A stretch of 64,000 bases of DNA from Peribacillus deserti (GCF_016909175.1 NZ_JAFBFI010000005.1:156586-220585), one strand, 5' to 3'. Counted from the stretch's first letter, positions 18,156 to 28,441 are shown. The notes: generated by a model from the letters alone, not told the origin. Numbers and translations are program-made.

Positions 18156-18546
18156 GTACCTTGGTTAAATAGATACTGACGCATTAGGATTAACTAAATT
18201 CATTTTCACGGTGACTAATGCAAAAAAACCTGCATTAACAGCCCATATTCTTCAACTAACGCCACCTAATCAAGATGGTCTTTTAGACGGTTAACATGAG
18301 TTCAATAAAACCAGTGTCTGGTTATCATTCAAATCTTTTATTTAATACATCTGCGGTTTACATTTCAGGTATTCTAAAATTTTATTTTGTACGGACTACA
18401 TTCAGATTCGAGCAGAGTGAGTAAATATTTAACCACACTGATTATTCTTAGAAAGGCGCCATTTCCTTGTCGAAGTCATAGTGAAGAAATGTGTAATTGC
18501 AGAAGAAATCATTTTTCCATGGGTATACTAAAAGAGAGGTGATAGA
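18156..18546. other. Gap with a degenerate repeat copy
   Basis: 18247-18270 reads TTCTTCAACTAACGCCACC, a decayed end of the terminator-repeat family, after a TGCATTAACAGCC remnant. No gene recognised; the NUDIX promoter must lie near the right end. Confidence 0.45.
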
Positions 18547-18975
18547 ATGAAACAAGTTTCAGCAGCATTGTTTTTAACAGATGGCGAAAAATTTTTGGTG
18601 TGCCACGCAACTGGAGGAAAACACTATGACCTGCCAAAAGGTCTTATCGATGAAGGAGAAGAAGCGATTATTGCCTGCATTCGGGAAACGAAAGAAGAAA
18701 CAGGCTTGGTCTTAACAGAAGGCGATCTTGTTGATCTCGGCATATTTCCTTATACCAGCAAAAAGAATCTGCATATTTTTTTGTGTATTAAAGAACCTCT
18801 CCCTATCACATCCAGTTTTACATGCACATCGACCTTTGTTCATTATTATACAAAAAAGGATGTACCAGAAGTGGATGGATACATGTATATTTCCTATTCT
18901 GACAAAGAAAAGTATGTGACTAGCAACATGAATAAGACTCTAGAAGAAGTCATCAAAAAAATCACAGAATCTTAG
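18547..18975 (+). CDS. NUDIX hydrolase
   Basis: 142-aa pyrophosphohydrolase. The Nudix box is complete: GLIDEGEEAIIACIRETKEE followed by TGL (about residues 37-59), with the Mg2+-binding REXXEE core. GAGAGGTGATAGA precedes ATG. It is one of the few plus-strand genes here and stands alone. Substrate unknown; a house-cleaning or nucleotide-sugar role is typical of such proteins. Confidence 0.88.
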   Translation: MKQVSAALFLTDGEKFLVCHATGGKHYDLPKGLIDEGEEAIIACIRETKEETGLVLTEGDLVDLGIFPYTSKKNLHIFLCIKEPLPITSSFTCTSTFVHYYTKKDVPEVDGYMYISYSDKEKYVTSNMNKTLEEVIKKITES

Positions 18976-19066
18976 GATGCATTTTAGATGCGTGGAGGGC
19001 TCATTAAATAGCCCCATTTCAGGAGCTGTTTTTGTTGATTGCTAAACACTCCTCTAATAATTCCCC

Positions 19067-19538
19067 TTAAAACTTAATATTCAGGGAAGACTTTACACTC
19101 TTGAGTAGTTCTGGATGTGTTTTCTTAGATACATAAATTATTTCTTTTTTATCCTGCCGCTGAAACTGGATACTCCCATCTTTGAAGAAGTTCATACAAT
19201 AGGTTTTATTATCCATATTTTTTGAATCGGATAGGACAAATATATAATTCCCTTGGCTATTTAATTCTTTAGCTTTTTGCATGATTACTTTACCGGAGGG
19301 CTTAATAACTTCTGTTTCATTTACCTTGTTAATAAATTGTTTTATTACTGTATGGTCCGTTATGTACTTGCTGGTTAATTCGGTCTATGACACTATTTTC
19401 ATCAACACCTTGAATATATAAGATACTATACTCATGGATATCTGGTATTTTTATGGAGAAGGGTTTTTCACTGTTGTTAAAACATCCATTTAAAAAAACG
19501 ACACATATTAGTAATAATGAGATAATTCTAAACCGCAT
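19067..19538 (-). pseudogene. Small lipoprotein gene, one frameshift
   Basis: The N-terminal part from ATG 19538 is a lipoprotein signal (MRFRIISLLLICVVFLNGC, lipobox LNGC) followed by 40-odd residues. The frame breaks near 19365, after DRINQ. The other frame continues SKYITDHTVIKQFINKVNE through FFKDGSIQFQRQ to the stop at 19067. Joined, it is about 155 aa. GGGGGCGATC precedes the ATG. Family not recognised beyond being an exported lipoprotein. Confidence 0.7.
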
Positions 19539-19788
19539 ATGATCGCCCCCGAAATTTTAGTCTCAAAACCCTTTAGAAACTAATTCTCCTATGTAAGCAC
19601 TTATCCCTTCTTTAACTAATCTGAATCTATGCTAAAGGAAAAAGGCTTGCCACAGCACTCACTATTTTCACAGATTTAGTTCATGCGACAAAACTCAATT
19701 TAGCCTGATCTTATACGTTTAGCCGTTTTTCGGGTTCTTTGTAGTGTATATAATAGAAGAAAATATGCCGCCAAAGCAGTCAGCGGTT

Positions 19789-20747
19789 TTAATATGATTC
19801 ATATTTTGCTATATAGTTTACCTGATGTTTTTCTATAACTTTACTAAATAAGGAAGCTAATACTTGTTGAAATAAGATACCGAATACAACAGGCATTGCT
19901 ACTTTGGCAGGAAAATAGGTAGTTGCCACAATGACGCCAAGAGCAATATTCCGCATGCCGCCGACAAAAACAAAGGTGGTTACAATAGAAGTGTCTTTCC
20001 AAAGTAAACGGCCAATTATTAAAGCGAGTGCATAGCCAGATCCTGCAAGGAAGAAGACAAGCAGAATAACACCAGCGAGTTCCCACGTAATTTCTTTCAA
20101 ATAAGGAGCAATTGCACTGCTGTTAATCAGGATAATGCCAAATAAGCTTAGCTTAGAGAATGGAGCAAGGTTTTTACCAAGTGTCCTTTGTATATTTCCT
20201 TTGGTTAATCATTTAACAAAATTCCTGCTGCCGATGGCAATACAATCATCCATAGCAAATCAAAAATTAGTGAGGATGTATTAATATTAACTGTTTCTCC
20301 TACAACAATATGCAGTAAAGCTGGCATAATGAGTGGTGATAGCAGTGTATCAATCAAAATGATCGATAAGCATAGAGGAAGATTGCCTCGAGTCATACTC
20401 ACCCAAATAACGCTTGTAACTCCTGTTGGTATAGCTACGGATATAACAAAGCCAATTGTCAGCAAATGATTGTCAAAGATCACAGTTGATATAAAATAAG
20501 CCAAGACTGGCATGATAATATGTAAAAAAGCAATACTAAACAATATACTCCCAGGGTATTTAGAAAAATTTCTAACATCTTTAACGTTCATATTCAGGCT
20601 GCTGGCGAATGTCATAAATGCAAATAGCCAAGGAACTAGAAATAAAAGACGCCCGCCAATATCTTGAAACATTACACCTACTACTATACTTAAAGGTGTC
20701 AAAATCGGCATCAAGGATTGAAGCCGCTTATTTAAACTGTATAACAC
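19789..20747 (-). pseudogene. Bile acid:sodium symporter (BASS)-family transporter, one frameshift
   Basis: A BASS/ACR3-fold transporter split in two. The first 180 codons start at GTG 20747 (GAGAAGGAATCGAA upstream) and include FASSLNMNVKDVRNF and the SVAIPTGVTSVIWV crossover region. A single-base indel near 20205-20215 stops that frame at ILLND. The second frame resumes as TLGKNLAPFSKLSL and includes FVFVGGMRNIALGVIVATTYF, the second crossover, ending at 19789. The full protein would be about 320 aa, normal for the family. Confidence 0.8.
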
Positions 20748-20925
20748 TTCGATTCCTTCTCCCTTAATTAATTCCCATGAGTACAGTATACACCCATCAT
20801 TCTGTTTAAACTATTTACAAAGGTTTGCTTTCCTCTCTCAAATTACGTACTCTACTAATACCAGTTATGTCCTCCCTTTCTTTAAATGAATGCTTTTCCG
20901 GTTAGTTTCACCATGCCAATTACGC

Positions 20926-20952
20926 AAAAAAGAATCGTTTTTAACGATTCTT
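20926..20952. terminator. Hairpin AAGAATCGTT / AACGATTCTT
   Basis: Perfect 10-bp arms with a short loop. It is the sister of the hairpin at 3089 and lies between the BsuPI relic region and the BASS gene. Confidence 0.6.
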
Positions 20953-21093
20953 CGCCTATCCCTATAATGTTTGAAAATACAGCTCAGCCATGGTGGTTGA
21001 TTGCTCATAAATCAGATTATCTTCATTAAGGGTACATTGCTGGAATATAGAAAATTCTATTTTTTCCGAAAAAAACTGCCCAAGCAACCATCC

Positions 21094-21593
21094 TCACTCT
21101 ATACCCGGATTGACACCAAATTGATGGACAGCACGTACGTTCTGATCTGCTCCCCACGTAAATTCAATGGTATATGTACCTTTTTTTAACTGTGAAAACC
21201 CTGCTTTGTACTCGTAATGTTCATTAGGTTTTAACATTTGCTCCCTTTTGACTTGACCTGATAATGCTTCTGAATATTGATCTATTTCTTTCCATCACTA
21301 CTTAATATAATCTCGTGGGACAAGCCTTCGGAAAAAGTGATTTTCTGTGTTTTTCCCGTTTCATTTTTAACCGTGAACGTGAATTCATGCTGATGATTAA
21401 CCTCATCATGAACAATCCTTGATAAGTGTAAATCTATTCGTCCAGATGATACTTCATCCGTAGTTTCTGTTGTCTCTATAACAGGTGCTGATTTTGGTAC
21501 AGGGTCATCTTGTATGGTCTCTGTTTTTTCACATCCAGTAAACCATAACATTCCATGGAGAAAGGAACTTCCTATTAAACCTCGATACTCCAT
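21094..21593 (-). pseudogene. BsuPI-domain lipoprotein, frameshifted near the middle
   Basis: BsuPI (intracellular proteinase inhibitor-like) protein. The start is ATG 21593, with GGTGGAAAT upstream. Residues 1-21 form a short signal ending in the lipobox FTGC. The frame carries HQHEFTFTVKNETGKTQ, then breaks near 21285 (SSDGKK-stop). The other frame continues IDQYSEALSGQVKRE, HYEYKAGFSQLKKG and TYTIEFTWGADQNVRAVHQF to 21094. It is a diverged paralogue of the intact gene at 62306-62794, whose matching junction reads KEGKKIEQYSE, which confirms a simple frameshift. Confidence 0.8.
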
Positions 21594-21647
21594 ATTTCCA
21601 CCTTTCAGCAAAAAGACTTATCACTCATAACTTCTTACTCTTATCAT

Positions 21648-21956
21648 CTATTTTACTTCTTGGCTTTCCCCTATAGATAGGTAATCAGTGAGAGAAATAA
21701 CCTCTGCCAATCGACCGTCTTTTTGATAAATGGTTAATGCCCCCATTTGTTCTTTTCATACATGAATAGCTTATTCGAGAATAAAGCGTATTTTCCTTTT
21801 TGCCTAAGCCAACCCCGCGGTTCGAATGAAGTCTTTATAGGATTCAAAAACAAAAAAGAACCCCCTTCGATAATCCTTTGGATTCCTTTTTACTGTCTCA
21901 TAATACAGGTCATCCATAAGCGGGTAAGGCTCATGAACATGACCAACGATTTTCAT
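21648..21956 (-). pseudogene. Unrecognised gene with two frameshifts
   Basis: Three frames read on as one protein: MKIVGHVHEPYPLMDD to FESYKDFIRTAGLA, then QKGKYALFSNKLFMYEKNKWG, then LTIYQKDGRLAEVISLTDYL, ending at 21648. No ribosome-binding site precedes the first ATG, and a repeat-like AGCCACCGGAGCAACC lies directly upstream, so the N-terminus may be missing. Family unknown. Confidence 0.45.
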
Positions 21957-22025
21957 GGGAGTTCAAGAACAAAAGCCACCGGAGCAACCTTGCTTTGAAG
22001 CGAGAGGATGGTCCGCAACTAAAAT

Positions 22026-22472
22026 TTATGAATGGATTGGTAAATAAATCTCTACCTCTTCCTCTTCATTTTCCATTGGATGATAGGTTTCAACGATATG
22101 AGATCCGAGGTCTCTTTTATAACCTTGTTCATCTGCCCACTTTGATAACTGGGAATGTAGGTTACCTATATTAGTTATTTTCCCCCTAGTTGTCACATAA
22201 TTTTGAGCCGTTTCAATATAATTCATTCCTGAAGGGACTTCCCTTACAATATCATTCACAATTAATCCTACATAATATTGACCTTCCAAATGGTTGTCAT
22301 CCCTTTTGGGTTCAAATAGTGCTATTTCAGTTTGCGAACGATTTTTAATTTCGCCTGATCGGATTGAGATTTGCTGTGCCAGTTTTGGAATTTCAGTACC
22401 AAAATCAGCAAAGGCCCCGCTCCCTTTTATGCCAACTATTTTAAAATGCTTCTTAACCATTTTGCGTTCCAT
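22026..22472 (-). CDS. GyrI-like / AraC effector-binding domain protein
   Basis: 148-aa stand-alone small-molecule-binding domain of the GyrI-like (SOUL-related) type. It has KKHFKIVGIKGSGAF at the start and the YYVGLIVND and ETAQNYV strands, ending in an acidic stretch EVEIYLP. GGAGGGG precedes two adjacent ATGs; the second has better spacing and is used here. Such proteins bind hydrophobic ligands or modulate partners; the role here is unknown. Confidence 0.75.
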   Translation of the reverse strand: MERKMVKKHFKIVGIKGSGAFADFGTEIPKLAQQISIRSGEIKNRSQTEIALFEPKRDDNHLEGQYYVGLIVNDIVREVPSGMNYIETAQNYVTTRGKITNIGNLHSQLSKWADEQGYKRDLGSHIVETYHPMENEEEEVEIYLPIHS

Positions 22473-22729
22473 CATTACCCCTCCATATACCCCTTAAATA
22501 TTTTCACCCGCTTTTATAACCAACCATATTCCAATTCTCTTCCAATACATTGAAATCCTTTTTTTTATAATTATATTAATAAAACTAATCTGCAAAAAAG
22601 ACCCTAAAGTATTAAGACAATCCGTATAAATTAAATGTGCGAACAAATAATATGACCTATTGGAACTTGATTAATTAGTTTTGAACCAATAATTAGTATA
22701 TTTTATCCATTATAAGAGGAGTGTAAAAA

Positions 22730-22891
22730 ATGTCTAATAAAGATGAATATCTACCGGATACAGTTAAATATAGTATTTGGAGTACAAATCCGTATGGCAT
22801 TCAACCAAACCATAAAACAGAGACAGGAACAAATGAAACCTCAGTCCACCAAGATGGAAACGTGGAACAGCAGAAGAACAGGGAGATATAA
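22730..22891 (+). CDS. Small hydrophilic protein, 53 aa
   Basis: ATG 22730 follows AAGAGGAGTGTAAAAA, a good ribosome-binding site, and the frame runs to TAA 22891. The product (MSNKDEYLPDTVKYSIWSTN..., ending QQKNREI) is hydrophilic without helices or cysteines. An upstream AT-rich stretch could be its promoter. Not recognised; the strong start region supports it as a real gene. Confidence 0.55.
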   Translation: MSNKDEYLPDTVKYSIWSTNPYGIQPNHKTETGTNETSVHQDGNVEQQKNREI

Positions 22892-23086
22892 AATCTTACT
22901 AGTTGTTCCTGGGTTTCCGCTTAGGAAATGTGCTAAATAATATAGGTAATTTTTAATAACACATTTCTTCTGTGAATTAATTTCTCCAATTCCAAACCAC
23001 CAGATATTTAAGACAAAAAAAGCTAACACAGCAACTCTGTAATCTCCCTTCGTCTTAAGAGTAAATTGTCGTTCGCTTAATAAATT

Positions 23087-23368
23087 TCATCTCGTGGATA
23101 ACTTTAGGTTAAGCTTGTTATCTTGCTTAGTACATACATAATCAGAGCAAAAAACACAGATGGCACATACTAATTTGTTAGCAGCTAATATTTTATAAAA
23201 CCCTCCGTCCGGGTTATTGATCCTCATAATTACTCTTTCAATTGGTTCGTTTGCTGGATTTGTATGATAATCCTTAGATTTTTCTAACAATGGCATGAAA
23301 GCCTTAACTTGAATTTTAATAATCGTTTGTGCATCAGCATTCGATGCTTTTTTTAATCTAATGATCAT
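23087..23368 (-). pseudogene. GNAT acetyltransferase, C-terminus lost
   Basis: Begins as a typical small GNAT enzyme: MIIRLKKASNADAQTIIKIQVKAF (shown by its first strands), NPANEPIERVIMRINNP and GGFYKILAANKLVCAICV. After about residue 72 the sequence turns to unrelated residues, and the acetyl-CoA loop (QxxGxG/A) is absent. The last 20 codons read out into non-homologous DNA. It is a 5' fragment, about half of the usual 160 aa. Confidence 0.65.
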
Positions 23369-23484
23369 TAGACTCGCACCTTCTAATTTATAAGAATATG
23401 ATAGTATTCTACAATTCTAACGAATACCCTTTACAATTAACCTGCCTGTCGCGAAATTATGATTAATTTTGATTAGAAAGTTCT

Positions 23485-23540
23485 GACTCTGCCGAAAGCA
23501 GTCATACCGTAATTCAACTAACGCACCCGTTGAAGCACAA
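23485..23540. repeat. Terminator-repeat copy 3
   Basis: GACTCTGCCGAAAGCAGTC hairpin, then TTCAACTAACGCACCCGTTG. Isolated copy with no intact gene beside it. Confidence 0.6.
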
Positions 23541-23747
23541 AAATCAAATGAACTTCCTATTTATAAAAACTTTTTGCCCGACTGAGATATTTGGAAGGTC
23601 CATCGACTGACATGATTGTCGAAGTAAACGAAAAAAATATTTACAATTAGATTACAATTTAATGTTTGGAGTTTAAATCCCCGGGTATATCTTTAGTACT
23701 ATTTGAAAACAGACTTTTGGGACCATCAGAGAATGGAGAGGATTCCT

Positions 23748-23945
23748 TTGAAAAGTGTAATTAAGAAAAGAAAAAGATTTATCGTAAATATTCTGGGACA
23801 TAGTGAAGCTCTCCAGGTGGTAATCGTCTCTGATAATATTGAAGGTATGTATAGAGAACTTTATCGATTGTATGGGCAGATACTTATAGACTCACAGGGA
23901 AAGAATACCGGAACTATCTCGTACCAAGAAACCGAATTAACTTAA
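23748..23945 (+). CDS. Hypothetical 65-aa protein
   Basis: TTG 23748 is preceded at 8 bases by GGAGAGG; an ATG 15 bases further up has a poorer site, so TTG is preferred. The basic product contains KKRKRFIVNILGHSEALQVV and ends in EL T-rich sequence. Two terminators follow. Family not recognised. Confidence 0.5.
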   Translation: MKSVIKKRKRFIVNILGHSEALQVVIVSDNIEGMYRELYRLYGQILIDSQGKNTGTISYQETELT

Positions 23946-24016
23946 ACGCAAAAAATTAGTTGTATAAATTATATAGCAGTTTCAAATAATAAATAGCAAG
24001 CTATTTCCTCCTTGTA

Positions 24017-24048
24017 AAAAGCCCCTTCCTAAAGGAACGGGGCTTATT
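24017..24048 (+). terminator. Terminator after the 65-aa gene
   Basis: AAGCCCC-TTCCT / AGGAA-GGGGCTT with one bulge, then ATTTTATT. A second smaller hairpin AAGGTG / CACCTT with TTTTTTT follows at 24064-24090. Confidence 0.8.
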
Positions 24049-24096
24049 TTATTAATTTGAAAAAGGTGGTTATAGCACCTTGTTTTTTTGTTACCT

Positions 24097-24124
24097 CTTA
24101 ACTAACACACCCATTAGTTAAATC
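24097..24124. repeat. Terminator-repeat fragment (CTAACACACCCATTAGTT)
   Basis: Only the outer hairpin arm of the repeat is present, about 80 bp downstream of the lysS stop. Confidence 0.5.
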
Positions 24125-24202
24125 AGGAACTTGCCTAGTATAGGAGATGAATGATAGGCAAATCATTCTCTATCACTAAAAAAATCATTATTTTTCTATG
24201 TT

Positions 24203-25678
24203 CTATCGTTTTTTAGTCAAAGGAAATAAAACACAATCTTTTATGGTATCACTATCAGTTAAAACCATTAACAAGCGTTCAATACCAAACCCCCAGCCTG
24301 ATATTGGCGGCATCCCATATTCCATAGCTATTAGATAATCTTCATCCATCTCCATAGCTTCTGAGTCTCCATTGCTCTTAAGCAGAGCTTGATCCTCAAG
24401 CCTTCTTCTCTGTTCAAGCGGGTCAACTAACTCAGAATAGGCATTTATAACTTCGGCACCGTTCACCACTAATTGGAAACGGTCTGTGAGCGCAGGGTTA
24501 TGATCATTAGCTCTAGCTAGTGGAGATAAATCGATAGGGTGCTGGATTAAAAAAGTCGGCTTTACAATTTGAGGCCGGCACATTTTCTTATAAAGAAGAT
24601 CAATAAAATTACCTCTCCCCAAAGATTCAACCTCTAAATGCTCTAAATCTATATTTTTTTTCATCGTTTCTTGATATAAATCCTTAACATCGGGATAAAG
24701 GTCTATATCAATCCCTGTGTCTTTTAAAATTAAATCTCTAAATGAAACAATGTCCCACTCTAATGAAAAATCAATTGTTTGACCTTGTATAGTAATGGTC
24801 GTTGTATTAAATGTTTGATCAAGAACAAACAGGACCATATCACGCATTAATTTCATTGTATCCTCGTAGTTCCAGTATGCAGCATATCCTTCAACCATTG
24901 TAAATTCTTGAAGATGTTGAGGACTAATACCTTCATTCCTAAAACACTTTGCAAATTCAAATACTTTGGTAAAACCACCTACAATCAACCTCTTTAAATA
25001 GGTTTCCGGGGCAATTCGTAAATTTAATTCTATGTCTAAAGAGTTATGAAAAGTTTTGAAAGGTTTAGCTATTGCTCCCGATGAGGTATGCTGTAAGACA
25101 GGTGTTTCTACTTCTAAAAAGTCATGATCCTCAAAGTACCTCCGAATGGCACGTACCATTTGCGTTCTAGCCAATAAACGACTTTGAGTGTCTTTTGTGA
25201 TCATTAAATCTAAGTAGCGTTGTCTATATCGAAGTTCAATATTGCTTAACCCGTGCCATTTCTCTGGAAGAGTCCGTAATGCTTTCCCGAGAAATACATA
25301 GCTCTCAATACGCAGTGTTTTCTCGTTTGTCTGGGTCGTGTACATTTTGCCTTCAACACCGATAAAATCACCAATATCCAATAAATTATGAAATTGACTA
25401 AAAGATATTTCTCCAACTTCTTCTTTTTTCAAAAGAAGCTGTAAGCTCCCTTGTATGTTCGATATAGTAATAAAACTCAGTTTACTGAAATTTCTAATCC
25501 CCATTATTCTTCCAGCAACACGAACAGCAGATGTACCATCTTCAAGTAGTGATGCTTCATAAAGTTCATAGTTTGTAGAAAATCTTTCGGGATATACTGG
25601 AACTCCCTGGGATCTTAGAGTCTCCAATTTCTCTATTCTGCGAGTAGTTTGTTCATTACTCATTCTTTTCCCCTCCAA
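24203..25678 (-). CDS. lysS: Lysyl-tRNA synthetase, class II, T-box-controlled paralogue
   Basis: Cytoplasmic enzyme that charges tRNA-Lys. 491 aa with the N-terminal OB-fold (VRVAGRIMGIRNFSK) and class II motifs: RYRQRYLDLM, motif 2 region FRNEGISPQHLQEFTMVE and motif 3 GWGFGIERLLM. Motif 3 departs from the usual GLGIGIDRLVM, and the C-terminus DCVLFPLTKKR also differs. The gene stands alone rather than in the normal folate-dus-lysS context and has its own T-box leader. Both points suggest a second, amino-acid-starvation-induced LysRS rather than the housekeeping copy (inference). Start has a GGAGGGGAAAAG site; an in-frame ATG five codons later is an alternative. Confidence 0.92.
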   Translation of the reverse strand: MEGKRMSNEQTTRRIEKLETLRSQGVPVYPERFSTNYELYEASLLEDGTSAVRVAGRIMGIRNFSKLSFITISNIQGSLQLLLKKEEVGEISFSQFHNLLDIGDFIGVEGKMYTTQTNEKTLRIESYVFLGKALRTLPEKWHGLSNIELRYRQRYLDLMITKDTQSRLLARTQMVRAIRRYFEDHDFLEVETPVLQHTSSGAIAKPFKTFHNSLDIELNLRIAPETYLKRLIVGGFTKVFEFAKCFRNEGISPQHLQEFTMVEGYAAYWNYEDTMKLMRDMVLFVLDQTFNTTTITIQGQTIDFSLEWDIVSFRDLILKDTGIDIDLYPDVKDLYQETMKKNIDLEHLEVESLGRGNFIDLLYKKMCRPQIVKPTFLIQHPIDLSPLARANDHNPALTDRFQLVVNGAEVINAYSELVDPLEQRRRLEDQALLKSNGDSEAMEMDEDYLIAMEYGMPPISGWGFGIERLLMVLTDSDTIKDCVLFPLTKKR

Positions 25679-25724
25679 TTAGTTTATGACCGCTAGTAAG
25701 AATAAATTTATATTTTATTCCAAC

Positions 25725-26045
25725 AAAAAAACTCCCACCCCCAAGATTATTCATCTTGAGGACGAGAGTTATGATCGTCGTGGTACCACCTCAGTTTATT
25801 GATATGTCACCATATCAATCTCTTCGGGTACGGCAATATAATAATTGATTATACCCTACCTCTATAACGGGAGAACCCGCCGCATTATCACTAAGAAAAC
25901 TACCTTAGATCCCTGCGAAGCTCCAAGTCTTTTTTCATTAAGATCATTATTGCTCCTTCTCACCTACCGGAGTTCTCTGGAAATAATAAATCGAAATTAC
26001 TCTTCTCTTCATAGCCGTGTATTCAGTTTTTTTAAAAATTTTAAT
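25725..26045 (-). promoter_or_regulatory. T-box riboswitch upstream of lysS
   Basis: On the minus strand: AGAGAACTCCGG and GGTGAGAAGGAGC of stem I, the T-box AACTGAGGTGGTACCACGACG near 25775-25795, and an intrinsic terminator (AACTC...CCTCAAGAT / ATCTTG...GGAGTT then seven Ts) at 25725-25770. The 3' side of stem I carries ATGAAAAAAGACTTGG, where an AAA specifier for lysine fits the gene it controls. It senses uncharged tRNA-Lys. Confidence 0.92.
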
Positions 26046-26126
26046 GGAATTAAATGGTTTTGTCAATTGTTTTTACATACGTTATTTCTTCTTGGTCAAC
26101 TTATGTGGCTTACAACCAAGCATCAT

Positions 26127-26184
26127 TAGTTTAAAAACAAAAATTCGTCCGTAGCAGCCAAGAGAGTAATCTAACGCACGTACT
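26127..26184. repeat. Terminator-repeat copy 4 (degenerate)
   Basis: CGTCCGTAGCAGCC followed by CTAACGCACG. Lies between the T-box leader and the LLM gene terminator. Confidence 0.45.
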
Positions 26185-26291
26185 GGTCCTACATTGTTTA
26201 TTGATTCTATAATAACACCTGGTAGTTAAAGATGAATTGAATTTGTGGCTTGATTTGAAAATATCATTGCAATTTTTAGATAAGGAGGGCT

Positions 26292-26330
26292 AAAAAAAAC
26301 AAATCTTGTCTCCAGTCACAAGATTTGTTT
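26292..26330 (-). terminator. Terminator of the LLM oxidoreductase gene
   Basis: Perfect 13-bp arms AAACAAATCTTGT / ACAAGATTTGTTT, then TTTTT on the minus strand. Confidence 0.9.
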
Positions 26331-26340
26331 CTCAACTTAT

Positions 26341-27342
26341 TTATTTTCCATCAACAATTTCCTTAAAGATTTGATAAGACCGCTTTTGCATATCGGGATC
26401 AAAGATATAGGATACAGCCATGATTTCATCTACCGCATACTTCTCTTGGAAATTTGTTAACTGTGCTCTTACTGTCTCTTTACTTCCCATTAACGTTACA
26501 CTGGTCATTGAGGACGCCATTTCTTTCTCTTGTGGACTCCATATTTTATCGATGTTATCAACTGGCTGCTGCAATGGGTTCTGTGAACCCCGGACAACAT
26601 TCAGGAAGAATTGCTGCATCGTTGTGGATTGCCTTTTCGCTTCTTCATCGGTTTCAGCTGCAATTACATTTAAACAAACCATCATATATGGAGAATCAAG
26701 GTATTCAGATGGCTTGAATCGATTACGATAAATCGAGATGGCTTCCTCCATGTACCTAGGTGCAAAGTGTGATGCAAACACATATGGCAGCCCTAATTCA
26801 GCCGCTAAATATGCTGAATCTGTCGATGACCCTAAAATATATAAAGGAATTTTCGTGCCAACGCCTGGGTACGCTTTGACAAAACCTTGGTTTTCTTCTG
26901 GCCCAAAGTATGTAAGCAAGGAATTGACGTCATCAGGAAATGTATACACAGAATCATATTGTGAACGTCTTAACGCACTCGCCGTCTTCATGTCGGTACC
27001 GGGTGCCCTTCCAAGTCCTAAGTCCAAACGGTTTGGATATATGGCAGCCATTGTTCCAAATTGTTCGGCAACGACTAATGGAGAATGATTAGGCAGCATA
27101 ATCCCGCCAGAACCAACACGGATGGTTTTCGTATGCTCCAGTGTATGCTTTATTAAAATAGAGGTAGCTGAACTTACAAGTGTAGAGGTATTATGATGTT
27201 CTGCAATCCAATACCGTTTATATCCCATTTCCTCTACAGATTGTGCTAAATCAACCATCGAATCAATTGCATCTTTAGGTTCCTGCCCTTGACGAATTGG
27301 GGCAAGGTTTAAGACAGAAACGGGTATATGTAATTTTGTCAT
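26341..27342 (-). CDS. LLM-class flavin-dependent oxidoreductase (MsnO8/YceB type)
   Basis: Bacterial luciferase-like monooxygenase, about 333 aa, using reduced flavin supplied in trans. Typical landmarks: [58 protein letters not shown] and the [10 protein letters not shown] nucleotide-proximal loop. The start is placed at ATG 27342, because AAAGGGAATAGAA lies directly upstream; the 11 codons before it lack a ribosome site. Single-gene unit with a strong terminator. Substrate unknown. Confidence 0.88.
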   Translation of the reverse strand: MTKLHIPVSVLNLAPIRQGQEPKDAIDSMVDLAQSVEEMGYKRYWIAEHHNTSTLVSSATSILIKHTLEHTKTIRVGSGGIMLPNHSPLVVAEQFGTMAAIYPNRLDLGLGRAPGTDMKTASALRRSQYDSVYTFPDDVNSLLTYFGPEENQGFVKAYPGVGTKIPLYILGSSTDSAYLAAELGLPYVFASHFAPRYMEEAISIYRNRFKPSEYLDSPYMMVCLNVIAAETDEEAKRQSTTMQQFFLNVVRGSQNPLQQPVDNIDKIWSPQEKEMASSMTSVTLMGSKETVRAQLTNFQEKYAVDEIMAVSYIFDPDMQKRSYQIFKEIVDGK

Positions 27343-27379
27343 TTCTATTCCCTTTCTAAAATCAAGATATATCACTATA

Positions 27380-27815
27380 GTATCAATTAGCGGTTTAGAA
27401 ACAAACTGGTATGCTCAGAACGTCAATCAACCTCAATCTTTGGGTGGTAGTTTTTTGAATGTACAGGTTTAAATGACGATCACTTTTTTGTGGAATTTTA
27501 TGTTTAAAATAGTCTGTAGTCAAAACATCTCTGGTAATCTAAATAATCGGGTCTTGTATCCCTCATGATATTCTGTAACATTCCGTTTCCATTCTACCCA
27601 TTTCGGCTAAATGCCTCTTCACTATTCTGGCATTCCATCGTTTGTATTATCCTATGCATTTAAAAAGGAACCAATGTAAACCGTCTTTTCTGGTTCAATA
27701 ATTTCTTGGTAATCAGCATTGGCCCAGTACTAAATCTCCCCATCTTCCGATTTCATACATTAGTTCCATACTCAGCCAAGAACATCGCGCACCATCATTT
27801 GAACAAGAAGCCACC
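27380..27815. other. Degenerate coding-like region
   Basis: On the minus strand several short frames read like protein (for example DYQEIIEPEKTVYIGSFLNA near 27680, reminiscent of SRPBCC/AHSA1 proteins) but are broken by stops. Too decayed to assign. Confidence 0.3.
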
Positions 27816-28190
27816 TTACCCAGTAAAATGTTCTTTAAAAATAAGTTTAAATCTCGGTTTAAAGTCCAGCTCAATTGTTTGTAGGGAGTCATCATTAACA
27901 ACCGTTAAAAGGACACTTGAATGGTCTTTTTTATCAGCTATAATTTCAAACTTTTCAACTCGTTTTAAATCCAGCAGTGATAATAATCTATTAGATGGCT
28001 GTTGGATTACTTGAACTTTCACTTCTCTATAGGAGGGAGAGATTTTAACAAGAAAGTGTTCCTCTCCATAAGCAAATTGATATGATGCTTCATTATAATA
28101 AAATGGCAAATCAGCTGAAGTGTTATCCAATAATACAGGTTGACAACCAAATAAAGATAGAAATTCGTTTTCTTATGGGAATACAAACAC
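27816..28190 (-). pseudogene. Unrecognised gene with nonsense codon at position 6
   Basis: A GAAGGAG site lies ten bases before GTG 28190. The frame begins MFVFP, meets TAA, and continues ENEFLSLFGCQPVLLD, LPFYYNEASYQFAYGEEHF to the stop at 27816. The post-stop frame is open for about 118 codons, so a single nonsense change is the only visible defect. A rescue start at TTG 28130 would lack a ribosome site. Family not recognised. Confidence 0.5.
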
Positions 28191-28416
28191 CCGATTTCAT
28201 CTCCTTCTATTTCTATATTTTAACATTATGGTGATTGAACTAGCCTTCCCTGTTAGTCGAACAACAATCTTTTTTTGTGAGGACTCCCACTCTTTATTAA
28301 TAGCATTATTCCCAAAACCTTTTTTAGAAAAAAAATCCTCCCGAAAAAATCTGTGGACTAGGAGAGGCTTTATCGCCTGAAAAAGGGTCGGGGCAATTCA
28401 AATGAATTTATCAAAT

Positions 28417-28441
28417 AAAAAAACACGCTCTTTAGCGTGTT
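28417..28441 (-). terminator. Terminator of the holin-like toxin gene
   Basis: AACACGCT / AGCGTGTT 8-bp hairpin overlapping the toxin stop codon, then seven Ts on the minus strand. Confidence 0.85.

Noticed and set aside
22841..23029. Minus-strand 62-aa hydrophobic frame
   Set aside because: Overlaps the end of the better supported plus-strand 53-aa gene and lacks a ribosome site.
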